From the NCBI GenBank assembly GCA_904502105.1, contig CAJGDF010000076.1:1-7884 (forward strand): a stretch of 7,884 nt of DNA, in the 5' to 3' direction. The notes beneath the pieces were generated by a model that was given only the letters and a program-made list of their open reading frames with translations, had not been told where the DNA came from and searched no databases. Origin of the DNA: an uncultured Clostridia bacterium. GTDB lineage: Bacteria; Bacillota; Clostridia; Oscillospirales; UBA644. Of this stretch, positions 1 through 6,709 are shown piece after piece; the stretch's first letter is position 1, and every line of letters starts with the position of its first letter. The position numbers and the translations under genes are program-made.

Positions 1-36
1 AACAGTCATGCGCTCTACCGACTGAGCTAACGAGGA
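1..36 (-). tRNA. tRNA-Asn(GUU), 5' half, cut by window edge
   Basis: Read on the minus strand, this is the first 36 bases of a tRNA. It has a 7-base acceptor strand TCCTCGT, T8-A9, a D arm GCTC/GAGC closing the loop AGTCGGTA, G26, anticodon-stem strand CATGA, C32, U33 and anticodon GTT. Position 1 of the window is tRNA base 36, so the rest of the anticodon arm, the T arm and the 3' end lie outside. GUU decodes asparagine codons, and the body resembles bacterial tRNA-Asn. The gene has its own promoter about 45 bases upstream. The roughly 39-base leader between the likely transcript start and the tRNA would be removed by RNase P. That leader contains a weak inverted repeat, GAAG/CTTC, inside GTC/GAC (49-72). 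Confidence 0.93.
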
Positions 37-81
37 ATATTTACTTTAGTCTTGAAGTGTTCTCTTCTTGACTGCTCGAAT

Positions 82-110
82 ATTATATCATAAATTAATC
101 TGTTTGTAAA
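82..110 (-). promoter_or_regulatory. sigma-A promoter for the tRNA-Asn gene
   Basis: On the minus strand there is a -35 TTTACA (110-105), a 17-base spacer, and a perfect -10 TATAAT (87-82) preceded by TGA, giving an extended -10. Transcription should start near position 75 and run left into the tRNA. The region beyond it (121-193) is AT-rich, and I see no gene in it. Confidence 0.85.
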
Positions 111-195
111 GGGGGTAAACGCATATTTTACAAATATTTCACAATATTATTATCTCGCGATTTTATACATTCAAAATATACGATTTAGAAATAAG

Positions 196-226
196 ACAGA
201 CAGCCGTGTTCTGTGCGGCTGTCTGT
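196..226 (-). terminator. Rho-independent terminator of the galactosidase-mgsA operon
   Basis: An 11-bp perfect inverted repeat (196-206 with 216-226, stem ACAGACAGCCG) encloses a 9-base loop. It begins 9 bases beyond the mgsA stop codon. On the minus strand it is followed by CTTATTTCTAAA, a moderate U tract rather than a run. On the plus strand it is followed by GTTTTATGTTTATT, so it could also stop rightward transcription, although no plus-strand gene reads into it. Position and stem strength make termination the most likely role. Confidence 0.8.
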
Positions 227-235
227 GTTTTATGT

Positions 236-619
236 TTATTTTGTCGGGAACGTTCCGTTTTTGAGAGATTCGAGCATGATAATTGCACTGCTCACGGTTG
301 TTGCGAGAGGGATCTTTTGTACGTCGCAAAGTCTGAGCAAAGCTGATACATCGGGTTCGTGGGGCTGTGCGGTCAGCGGATCACGGAGGAATATGATCAA
401 GCCAAGTTCTCCGTTTGCAAGCATTGCACCGATCTGCTGGTCACCACCGAGAGGGCCGCTTTTCATTCTGTGTATCGTAAGTCCGGTTTCACCCATAATG
501 AGTGTACCTGTTGTTCCTGTAGCATAAAGCTCAAATCCTGCAAGAACATCCTTATACTGTTTGGCGAGTTCTATAATCTCATTTTTCTTTTTATCGTGCG
601 CTATAAGTGCGATTTTCAT
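236..619 (-). CDS. mgsA: methylglyoxal synthase
   Basis: Converts dihydroxyacetone phosphate to methylglyoxal and phosphate in the cytoplasm, a bypass that frees phosphate when sugar intake outruns lower glycolysis. The 127-residue protein is close to the usual bacterial length (E. coli 152, B. subtilis 137). It shows the family signatures: [10 protein letters not shown] at the N terminus, the phosphate-binding ATGTTG at 33-38, [12 protein letters not shown] at 54-65, and [13 protein letters not shown] at 79-91. With a constant offset of 11, H8, D60, D80, H87 and D90 correspond to E. coli H19, D71, D91, H98 and D101, so the active site is intact. The start is supported by AAGGAG with 8 bases to ATG. 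It lies 54 bp downstream of the alpha-galactosidase on the same strand, with no clear promoter of its own, so it is probably co-transcribed. The usual ATN after IPL reads ATT here. Confidence 0.96.
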   Translation of the reverse strand: MKIALIAHDKKKNEIIELAKQYKDVLAGFELYATGTTGTLIMGETGLTIHRMKSGPLGGDQQIGAMLANGELGLIIFLRDPLTAQPHEPDVSALLRLCDVQKIPLATTVSSAIIMLESLKNGTFPTK

Positions 620-638
620 TTAAACATCTCCTTTTTGA

Positions 639-667
639 AACAAGATACCCATTATGGGTTTCTTGTT
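639..667 (-). other. intergenic hairpin between alpha-galactosidase and mgsA
   Basis: A 12-bp stem (639-645 with 661-667 and 647-651 with 655-659) has one T-T mismatch (646/660) and a 3-base loop. It sits 6 bases after the galactosidase stop and about 5 bases before the mgsA ribosome binding site. On the minus strand it is followed only by TTTC and then AAAAAGG, so it lacks a proper U tract. It may be a leaky terminator, a 3'-end stabiliser of the upstream message, or a processing site that sets different levels for the two genes. Seen: the structure. Inferred: the role. Confidence 0.55.
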
Positions 668-673
668 GTATGA

Positions 674-2848
674 TTATTTAACTTCCGTGAGGTGAACTTT
701 GAACGATGTAAAGTCTTTCATACCGTTTGTTCTGTTTATGCCTGCATTCATCCAGACACTGCCGGGACGAACATTTCCTTCGTCATCCTTGTAAAGTTTG
801 TTTTCGTCAAGACCGCGGAATTTAACACATCTGCGGAACTGCGGATGGCATCTGATACAAACGAATGTAAGAAGAGCCTCGCTCTTGTCTTCTGAAACGT
901 AGCACCATGCACATTCTTCACCGTTCGGGGGGATAAGTCTGTAAAGATCACCGAAATGGATAACATCATAATATTTATGATATTCTGCGATCTGTGCTTT
1001 AACAGCTTCTTTATCTTCATCGGACATCTTTGTAACATCCAATTCATAGCCGAATGTACCGGCTAAAGCAACGTCTCCGCGAGTCTGCATGGGGGAGATA
1101 CGTTCTGTCTGATGGTTGGGACAAACAGACACATGAGAAGAGATTGCTGTTGTGGGGTAAACCATGGATGTGCCGTACTGAATGTCAAGTCGTTCGATTG
1201 CATCTGTATCGTCACTTGTCCAATACTGCGGGAAATAGTAGAGCATAGCCGGATCGAAACGTCCGCCGCCGCCCGAACAGCCTTCCATAAGAAGATCGGG
1301 ATGAGCTTCGAGGAGACGTTCGCAAAGAGCATATAAACCGAGAACGTAGCGGTGGAAGATCTCTTTCTGTTTATCTGCGGAAAGAAGTGCGCTTGCAGCT
1401 TCGGTTATATTTCTGTTAAAGTCCCATTTAATATATTCGATCTGAGCATCTTTGAGGATCTTATCCATGCAATCGAAAAGATAATCCTGAACATCTTTTC
1501 TTGAAAGGTCGAGAACATACTGATTACGGCCTTTGCACATCGGTCTGCCTTCAACGTGCAGACACCAATCGGGGTGTGCATCGTAAAGATTGCTTATGGG
1601 GTTTATCATTTCGGGTTCAAACCAAAGACCGAACTTCATTCCGAGACCGTGAATTCTTTCGGAAAGAAGCTTCATGCCGCCCTTGATCTTTTCTTCGTTA
1701 ACAAACCAGTCTCCAAGACCTGAATTGTCTCCGTTACGGGAACCGAACCAACCGTCGTCAAGAACAAGCATCTCAACGCCGAGTTCGCCTGCTTCTTTTG
1801 CGATATTGAAGATCTTTTCTTCATCAAAGTTGAAGTATGTACCTTCCCAGTTATTTATAAGGAGAGGACGTTTTGCGTTCTTCCAGGGATCTCTGCAGAG
1901 ATTGTTTCTGTAAAGCTTATGGAAAATACGGCTCATTCCGCCAAGACCTTCTGCGGAGTATACGGAAACAGCTTCAGGTGTTTCAAAGCTTTCACCCGGA
2001 TCGAGATGCCAACCGAAGTCTGTGGGGTTAATACCTACTATTACGCGAACATCTCCGTCTGTGTCGATTTCTGTCTGCGCAGAGAAGTTTCCGCTGTAAA
2101 TAAAGCTAAAACCGTATGCATCACCGATCTCTTCGGTCGTACTGCCGTCAACGATTGCGATGAACGGATTATGATGATGTCCGGATGCACCGCGTTTACT
2201 TTCAATTGCGGTAATTCCGCGAGGAATATGATTTCTTTCAAATTTACGTTCTCTGCCCCACATTCCGTAAAGATGGCAAATATCCCAGTTGCCCTTCGGA
2301 AGTTCAGTGCAGGAAGAGTAAACTCTTTCAAGATCCATTCCGTGCTCAGATGCATTTGTTACTTTAACTCTGCGTGCAATAGCATCGTAATTTTCGAATA
2401 CGGTGTAGTACAAAGTTACTTCCGCATTTGTTACAGCATCTTTTGCAACGATCTCAAGAGTTGTTGTTTCTTCTTCCGTGCCGTATGTTGCAGGCTGACC
2501 TTTAAGTTCGGGCTTGCCTGCGTAGATTTTATATGAATCAAAGCGGATATCTGTTGAAGCATTTCCTCTGAATTCTCTTATCTGCAATGCGGATGCTCGG
2601 TAGTCACCTGTTCCGTTAACAGAATATTCCATCGGCGCGCTGTCGGGGGTTGTTGTTCCGTCTGCACTTCTGGGTGAGAATGAAGATCTTCCGGGTCGAG
2701 CGGAATAAAAACGCATATCGCATTCGGGGATTTTCTTTCCGTAGTAGTCGTGAATCAAAAATCCACCGTCATTGATATGAAAAACGTAAGATGTGTTGGG
2801 TGTGTGTAAGTAAAAAGACTTAAACTCGTCAAAATATTTAATAGACAT
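674..2848 (-). CDS. GH36 alpha-galactosidase (cytoplasmic)
   Basis: Hydrolyses terminal alpha-1,6-galactosyl residues from melibiose, raffinose-type sugars or galactomannan fragments. At 724 residues it matches the usual length of the tetrameric GH36 group (Geobacillus AgaA/AgaN, about 730). An N-terminal beta-supersandwich domain (about 1-320) is followed by a TIM barrel (about 325-650) and a small C-terminal beta domain. Barrel motifs are NNWEGTYF (332-339), LVLDDGWFGSRNGD (361-374) with the substrate-binding Asp pair, KWDFNR (474-479) with nucleophile D476, CSGGGGRFDP (524-533), and WTSDDTDA (543-550) with the likely acid/base D546. All key residues are present. No signal peptide is seen, so substrates must be imported. 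The start is set by GGAGGA 6 bases before ATG, and a consensus promoter lies just upstream. It is the first gene of an operon with mgsA. The exact natural substrate cannot be told from sequence. Confidence 0.96.
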   Translation of the reverse strand: MSIKYFDEFKSFYLHTPNTSYVFHINDGGFLIHDYYGKKIPECDMRFYSARPGRSSFSPRSADGTTTPDSAPMEYSVNGTGDYRASALQIREFRGNASTDIRFDSYKIYAGKPELKGQPATYGTEEETTTLEIVAKDAVTNAEVTLYYTVFENYDAIARRVKVTNASEHGMDLERVYSSCTELPKGNWDICHLYGMWGRERKFERNHIPRGITAIESKRGASGHHHNPFIAIVDGSTTEEIGDAYGFSFIYSGNFSAQTEIDTDGDVRVIVGINPTDFGWHLDPGESFETPEAVSVYSAEGLGGMSRIFHKLYRNNLCRDPWKNAKRPLLINNWEGTYFNFDEEKIFNIAKEAGELGVEMLVLDDGWFGSRNGDNSGLGDWFVNEEKIKGGMKLLSERIHGLGMKFGLWFEPEMINPISNLYDAHPDWCLHVEGRPMCKGRNQYVLDLSRKDVQDYLFDCMDKILKDAQIEYIKWDFNRNITEAASALLSADKQKEIFHRYVLGLYALCERLLEAHPDLLMEGCSGGGGRFDPAMLYYFPQYWTSDDTDAIERLDIQYGTSMVYPTTAISSHVSVCPNHQTERISPMQTRGDVALAGTFGYELDVTKMSDEDKEAVKAQIAEYHKYYDVIHFGDLYRLIPPNGEECAWCYVSEDKSEALLTFVCIRCHPQFRRCVKFRGLDENKLYKDDEGNVRPGSVWMNAGINRTNGMKDFTSFKVHLTEVK

Positions 2849-2882
2849 ATTATATCCTCCATGTTATATCTATGTTTCTTTT

Positions 2883-2911
2883 ATTATATAGAAATTAGTT
2901 TGATTTGTCAA
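2883..2911 (-). promoter_or_regulatory. sigma-A promoter of the galactosidase-mgsA operon
   Basis: On the minus strand this is a perfect consensus: TTGACA (2911-2906), a 17-base spacer, TATAAT (2888-2883). The start of transcription is expected near 2876, giving a 5' leader of about 28 bases, too short for a riboswitch. Such a strong core promoter in front of a catabolic gene suggests control by a repressor rather than an activator (inference). Confidence 0.9.
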
Positions 2912-2924
2912 GACCGACATACCT

Positions 2925-2937
2925 TTTTTGTGAAAAA
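2925..2937. promoter_or_regulatory. possible operator between the divergent promoters
   Basis: A small palindrome, TTTTT-GTG-AAAAA, is centred at 2931, in the 29 bases that separate the two outward-facing -35 boxes. A repressor bound here could affect both operons. It is made only of T and A runs, so in this AT-rich context chance is a serious alternative, and it matches no operator consensus I recognise. Confidence 0.2.
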
Positions 2938-2940
2938 TAC

Positions 2941-2969
2941 TTTACTTTTTATTTTCTATGTGATATAAT
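2941..2969 (+). promoter_or_regulatory. sigma-A promoter of the GH51-MBL-GH10 operon
   Basis: The elements are TTTACT (2941-2946), a 17-base spacer and TATAAT (2964-2969), with TGA directly before the -10 (extended -10). Transcription should start near 2976, leaving a leader of about 20 bases that holds only the ribosome binding site AGGATGG (2981-2987) before the ATG at 2995. Confidence 0.87.
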
Positions 2970-2994
2970 AAAGAAAAATTAGGATGGTGTTTTT

Positions 2995-4524
2995 ATGACT
3001 ATATGTTCAAAAAAGTTTTTCGGATATAATTTTGAATGTACCAGAAGATTCGGGTACGGCGGAATTTACGCTGAAATGATAGATAATAGCAGACTTCTGT
3101 TTGATGCAAAAGCATTTTATCCTGTTGAGTTTAACGGATTGAAAGGCTTGGGTCAATGCTCTGAAAGAATTCATTTTCAAACAGACCGATCTTATAATTG
3201 GAATATTGTTGCCGACGGCAATATTATTGTTCGTTTTTTAACGGAATACGGCAGAGTCATATATTCTTCAACAGAGCCGAAGGGTTCGTTTGATTGTAAG
3301 TTTGACAGTCCGTATTCTCGAATTGAAGTTGTAAGTGACGGCAAAATAAAATATATTTCTTTAAAGCCTTCGGATTCTTTGTTTGAATGCAGAAAAGACG
3401 TTCTCGATACAATAAAAGAACTTAAACCGCAAACTATCCGTTTGCCGGGTGGCTGTTTTGCTGAAAAATATATGTGGAAAGACGGACTTCTTCCTATCGA
3501 AGAAAGACCTCCCGTGGTTAATGAAGGTAAATTCAACCTTTTCTGCAGTCATCATAATTATGACGGATATGAGTTGAACATAGATGATTACGTTGCGATC
3601 TGCAGATATGTTGGTGCTGAACCCGAATATACTGTCAGATTAACAAGAAATGATCCCCAGGACGCCGCTGATCTCGTTGAATACTGCAACGGTGATGCTT
3701 CAACAAAATACGGTGCTCTTCGCATCTCAAGGGGCTATAAAGAACCGTATAATATAAAAACGTGGTATATCGGCAACGAAGTCGGATTTATTACAACTCC
3801 CGAAATCGCAGCAGATCTTAATGATAAATTTGTTGAAGCGATGCTTAAAGTTGATCCAACGATCAAAACAGTTGTAACAACCGGTAATATGGGTGATTGG
3901 GATGAAAAATTCCTTTCAAAAGCAAAAATGGTCGATTGCTGCGCTCAGCATTCGTATATCGAAGAACAAATTCCCGATTACGATCTCCAACAGGTCCTTG
4001 ATGCGGCTGACGGTGTTTTGTACAATAAGCTCGAAGCCGCATGCAAACGCTTCGGCGGTAAAAAGATGCTTTTTGATGAATGGAACTTTCGTTGGGGAAC
4101 AATGGGTGACGCTTACAGCGGACTCTATGCCGCAGGCGTCATCACTATGCTTATAAAAAATGCAGAAAAGCTGAATTTGGACGGAGCATCGTATTTTGCA
4201 CTCGTGAATGAAGGGATCGTCCGTGTTTATCATGACCACGTAACTCTTTCACCCGATGGTGAGATACTCAAACGAATGGTTGAGCATGTGGGTGGAGAAT
4301 TGGAACTTTGTGAAGACCCGTCCTATGTTAAAACTGTTCATGACGGATATTCATTTATTTCTGTCCTCAATAAATCTGCAACAGAAGAAAAGCAGTTGAC
4401 TGATATTGAAGGAGAATATGAGATATTTACTCCGAACGGTGAGAATATGAATATTTCAAAAGGTAATGGATCTCTCTCGGTTATTCCGCCCGCATCGGTA
4501 GTTTTTATAAAAAAATATAATTGA
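2995..4524 (+). CDS. GH51 alpha-L-arabinofuranosidase-type glycosidase
   Basis: Probably removes terminal alpha-L-arabinofuranosyl groups from arabinoxylan or arabinan oligosaccharides in the cytoplasm; no signal peptide is present. Of 509 residues, the start carries the GH51 opening motif FGYNFECTRR..YGGIYAEMIDN (9-31). A beta-sandwich insert (about 40-125) follows. The barrel then resumes with LKPQTIRLPGGCFAEKYMWKDG (143-164), typical of the GH51 branch with an inserted binding domain. WYIGNE (257-262) places acid/base E262, and LFDEWN (359-364) places nucleophile E362. A C-terminal beta domain ends in PPASVVFIKK, as is usual for the family. The insert looks shorter than the CBM4-like domain normally found there. 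It is the first gene of a three-gene operon, 27 bp before the metallo-hydrolase gene. Family assignment is firm; GH51 also contains a few beta-glucanases, so the arabinosidase activity is inferred. Confidence 0.87.
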   Translation: MTICSKKFFGYNFECTRRFGYGGIYAEMIDNSRLLFDAKAFYPVEFNGLKGLGQCSERIHFQTDRSYNWNIVADGNIIVRFLTEYGRVIYSSTEPKGSFDCKFDSPYSRIEVVSDGKIKYISLKPSDSLFECRKDVLDTIKELKPQTIRLPGGCFAEKYMWKDGLLPIEERPPVVNEGKFNLFCSHHNYDGYELNIDDYVAICRYVGAEPEYTVRLTRNDPQDAADLVEYCNGDASTKYGALRISRGYKEPYNIKTWYIGNEVGFITTPEIAADLNDKFVEAMLKVDPTIKTVVTTGNMGDWDEKFLSKAKMVDCCAQHSYIEEQIPDYDLQQVLDAADGVLYNKLEAACKRFGGKKMLFDEWNFRWGTMGDAYSGLYAAGVITMLIKNAEKLNLDGASYFALVNEGIVRVYHDHVTLSPDGEILKRMVEHVGGELELCEDPSYVKTVHDGYSFISVLNKSATEEKQLTDIEGEYEIFTPNGENMNISKGNGSLSVIPPASVVFIKKYN

Positions 4525-4551
4525 CAAATATACGGATGAAAGGTTATCATC

Positions 4552-5226
4552 ATGAAAATCACATTTCTCGGCACAGGTGCCGCTGATTGGAATTTCAACG
4601 ATCATAAAGATGTTAAGGGCTTCAGGCGAAACTCGTCTGCTCTTGTTGATGACTGTTTGCTTATAGATCCCAATTCAGATGTTTTTAATGCTTTGGAAAC
4701 TTTCGGTAAAGACAGTTCTTCCATAAAATATATTATCAATACTCACAGACACTCAGATCATTTTAATGTTGAAACGATCAAAGGTTTGTCAAATGCAGAA
4801 TTTTTCTTTATTTCTCCCGGAGAAACAAAAATGATAGGGGATTATACTGTTATGGCTCTTCGTGCAAATCATTCAACCTGCGAAGAAGCTGTTCACTTTA
4901 TAATTTCGGACGGCGAAAAAAATCTTTTTTACGGCCTTGACGGTGCATGGTTGCTTTTCGATGAAGTAAGAGCAATAAAAAATAACGGCATTGATTATGC
5001 TGTTTTTGATGCAACGATAGGCGATGTCCCCGGAGATTACAGAATTTTCGAGCATAATAACCTGAATATGGTTCTTGAAATGAAAAAGACTCTCGAACCT
5101 TATATTGAAAGATTTTGTATCAGCCATCTTGCGAGAACTCTTCATTCTTCTCACGAAGATGTCGCTGAAAATATGAAAAAATATAATGTTGAGGTAGCAT
5201 ACGACGGATACGAGACTGAATTCTAA
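4552..5226 (+). CDS. metallo-beta-lactamase-fold hydrolase, substrate unknown
   Basis: A 224-residue metal-dependent hydrolase of the metallo-beta-lactamase superfamily. It opens with MKITFLGTGAA, the start seen in RNase Z/PhnP-like members, then has SSALVDDCLLIDP (28-40). The metal motif NTHRHSDHF (63-71) is complete, with H65, H67, D69 and H70. Further likely ligands are H107 (ANHST), D130 (YGLDGAW) and H192 (ISHLARTLH), enough for a two-metal centre. There is no signal peptide, and it is too short for RNase Z, whose flexible arm is not seen. The start is supported by AAAGG 8 bases before ATG. Its place between GH51 and GH10 genes, with about 26 bp on each side, argues for a job in oligosaccharide breakdown, such as opening a sugar lactone (compare UlaG) or cleaving an ester or phosphodiester. 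That role is inference; the superfamily and metal site are seen. Confidence 0.85.
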   Translation: MKITFLGTGAADWNFNDHKDVKGFRRNSSALVDDCLLIDPNSDVFNALETFGKDSSSIKYIINTHRHSDHFNVETIKGLSNAEFFFISPGETKMIGDYTVMALRANHSTCEEAVHFIISDGEKNLFYGLDGAWLLFDEVRAIKNNGIDYAVFDATIGDVPGDYRIFEHNNLNMVLEMKKTLEPYIERFCISHLARTLHSSHEDVAENMKKYNVEVAYDGYETEF

Positions 5227-5252
5227 AATTGAATTGAAAGGATTTAATAATT

Positions 5253-6620
5253 ATGATGACAGCCGCAGAAAAACGCGAACTTTACATGAAAGCGTATAAC
5301 GATAATAAAGAAATTATCGATAATCGTATCGAAGAAGGCATTGAAACTAACAGAAAAGGTTACTGCAGAATCAGGTTTACCGATGAAAAAGGTAATCCGA
5401 TAAAAGGTGCAAAGGTAAAAGTAAATCAGACCGGTCATGAGTTTAAATACGGTGCAAATATTTTTATGCTTGACGAGTTTGAAAAAGAAGAGGATAATGC
5501 TGAATACCGTCGAATGTTCAAAGAATATTTCAACCTTGCCACAGTACCGTTTTATTGGAAAGATCTTGAACCCGAGGACGGAAAGCCCCGTTACGATAAA
5601 AACAGCTATAAGATATACCGTCGTCCTGCCCCCGATCTTTGTATGGATTATTGCGAACAGAACGGTATTATGCCTAAGCTTCACTGTCTTGTTTATAACA
5701 GCTGGACACCTGAGTGGGCTGCAGCTCTTCCTTCTGCAGAATTGAAAAAGAGATACGAAAAAAGATTTCAGGAGATCGCAGAACGTTATTCCGGCAGAAT
5801 GTTTGAGTTTGAGGTAATTAACGAAACCCTTATTCAGGGTATTTCCGTTCCTCTTTGTGATGAACGCGGTATTGTTGAGTGGGCTTTTGATCTTGCCCGT
5901 AAGTATTTCCCGAACGAAAAGCTCGTTATCAATGAAGCTGACCCGTTCCCCTGTATCGGAAGAAATACCCCGTCATCTGTATCTCCGTATGTTGACAGAT
6001 ATTTCCTTCAGCTTGAAAATCTTCTTTTAAAGGGTGTTTCGATTGACCGAATAGGTGTTCAGAATCATATGTTTGTCGGTGTAAGCGCTCATACTCCCGA
6101 GGAATATGATAAATCTGTTCGAGACCATGCTTTCGCTGCAGACCCGATAAATATTTACAGAGGTCTTGATGCGATCGGTTCATTCGGTCTTCCCGTCGAA
6201 AATACAGAAATGACAATTCCCACGTTTGGCGATACAGAGGAAGATGAAGAGCTACAGGCAGATCTTCTCAAGCTTATGTATTCCGTGTGGTTTTCTCATC
6301 CTTCGATATATGCTGTTGTTTATTGGAATACCGTTGACGGATATGCTCACACAGGCAACCCGAACTGGATAGAAAACAATTGCCGCGGCGGTCTTTTCCA
6401 TCATGATTTAACACCGAAAAAATCTGCTCTTATGCTTAAAAAGCTTTTCAGTGAGATATGGCATACCGACGGCGAATTTGTTACCGATAATGATGGATGC
6501 ATTGAATTCAGAGGCTTTTACGGAGATTATCTTGCCACCGTTGAGACTGACGGTAAAACCTCCGAAAATAAATTTTCGGTTCTTTCAAAACAGAAGAATA
6601 CTAAAGATTTTATTATTTGA
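5253..6620 (+). CDS. GH10-like endo-beta-xylanase family protein, cytoplasmic, atypical active site
   Basis: A 455-residue clan-A glycosidase of the GH10 type. Residues 1-75 form an N-terminal beta domain with GYCRIRFTDEKGNPIKGAKV (36-55), an extension found in non-secreted GH10-like proteins. The barrel (about 85-405) has FNLATVPFYWKDLEPEDG (93-110), KLHCLVYNSWTPEW (142-155), FEVINE (186-191) with acid/base E191, IGVQNH (267-272), VENTEM (315-320) with nucleophile E319, and VVYWNTVDGY (355-364). Compared from memory with Cex xylanase, K47, H80, N126, Q203, H205 and W273 are kept, but N44 becomes F100 and W84 becomes Y148. This suggests a changed glycone subsite. No signal peptide is seen, so it likely acts on imported short oligosaccharides. 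Of two adjacent ATG codons, the first (5253) is better spaced, 10 bases from AAAGGA (5237-5242). Last gene of the operon. Family is secure; substrate is not. Confidence 0.85.
   Translation: MMTAAEKRELYMKAYNDNKEIIDNRIEEGIETNRKGYCRIRFTDEKGNPIKGAKVKVNQTGHEFKYGANIFMLDEFEKEEDNAEYRRMFKEYFNLATVPFYWKDLEPEDGKPRYDKNSYKIYRRPAPDLCMDYCEQNGIMPKLHCLVYNSWTPEWAAALPSAELKKRYEKRFQEIAERYSGRMFEFEVINETLIQGISVPLCDERGIVEWAFDLARKYFPNEKLVINEADPFPCIGRNTPSSVSPYVDRYFLQLENLLLKGVSIDRIGVQNHMFVGVSAHTPEEYDKSVRDHAFAADPINIYRGLDAIGSFGLPVENTEMTIPTFGDTEEDEELQADLLKLMYSVWFSHPSIYAVVYWNTVDGYAHTGNPNWIENNCRGGLFHHDLTPKKSALMLKKLFSEIWHTDGEFVTDNDGCIEFRGFYGDYLATVETDGKTSENKFSVLSKQKNTKDFII
6562..6579 (+). repeat. inverted repeat inside the 3' end of the GH10-like gene
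   Basis: CCGAAAAT (6562-6569) is mirrored by ATTTTCGG (6572-6579), then TTCTTTC. A second copy of CCGAAAAT lies directly after the stop codon (6621-6628), so the middle arm could pair with either side. It is the only hairpin near the operon end and could act as a weak terminator placed inside the reading frame. It encodes an ordinary stretch, so coincidence is possible. Confidence 0.3.
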
Positions 6621-6632
6621 CCGAAAATAGAG

Positions 6633-6661
6633 TTGGAAAAAAATTTCTATAATGTTATAAT
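6633..6661 (+). promoter_or_regulatory. sigma-A promoter of the SPFH gene
   Basis: TTGGAA (6633-6638), a 17-base spacer and TATAAT (6656-6661) lie in the 89-bp gap after the GH10-like gene. Transcription should start near 6668, about 42 bases before the ATG. It shows that the SPFH gene can be expressed apart from the glycosidase operon, though read-through is possible because no strong terminator separates them. Confidence 0.75.
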
Positions 6662-6709
6662 CAAAATTTTGTAGTTTATTTAATTGTTTCTCTCGAAAGG
6701 AGTTTATAA

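Noticed and set aside
121..193. A possible plus-strand promoter in the AT-rich stretch (TTTACA near 128)
   Set aside because: No good -10 lies at a suitable distance, and no plus-strand gene follows before the hairpin at 196-226.
213..673. Two 104-codon plus-strand frames over mgsA
   Set aside because: Both overlap the well-supported mgsA gene on the other strand and have no family features.
1919..2536. A 205-codon open frame on the plus strand inside the alpha-galactosidase
   Set aside because: It lies antisense to a complete, motif-rich GH36 gene, has a cysteine- and phenylalanine-rich composition with no recognisable domain, and has no convincing ribosome binding site.
4521..4550. TTGACA, 18 bases, TATCAT: a possible internal promoter at the end of the GH51 gene
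   Set aside because: The expected transcript start (about 4557) falls after the ATG at 4552, so it could not produce a message carrying that ribosome binding site. It overlaps the GH51 stop codon and is probably chance.
4552..5226. Beta-lactam resistance enzyme
   Set aside because: The HxHxDH fold is shared by many unrelated hydrolases. The protein has no export signal and begins like RNase Z/PhnP-type members, and it sits in a sugar operon.
5244..5684. A 146-codon minus-strand frame rich in Phe and Ile, looking like a membrane protein
   Set aside because: It is the antisense of lysine- and glutamate-rich GH10-like coding sequence; such complements often look hydrophobic. No promoter or ribosome binding site supports it.
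6648..6653. A second TATAAT just upstream of the SPFH gene
   Set aside because: Its spacing to TTGGAA is only 9 bases, while the TATAAT at 6656-6661 has the ideal 17, so the latter was chosen.
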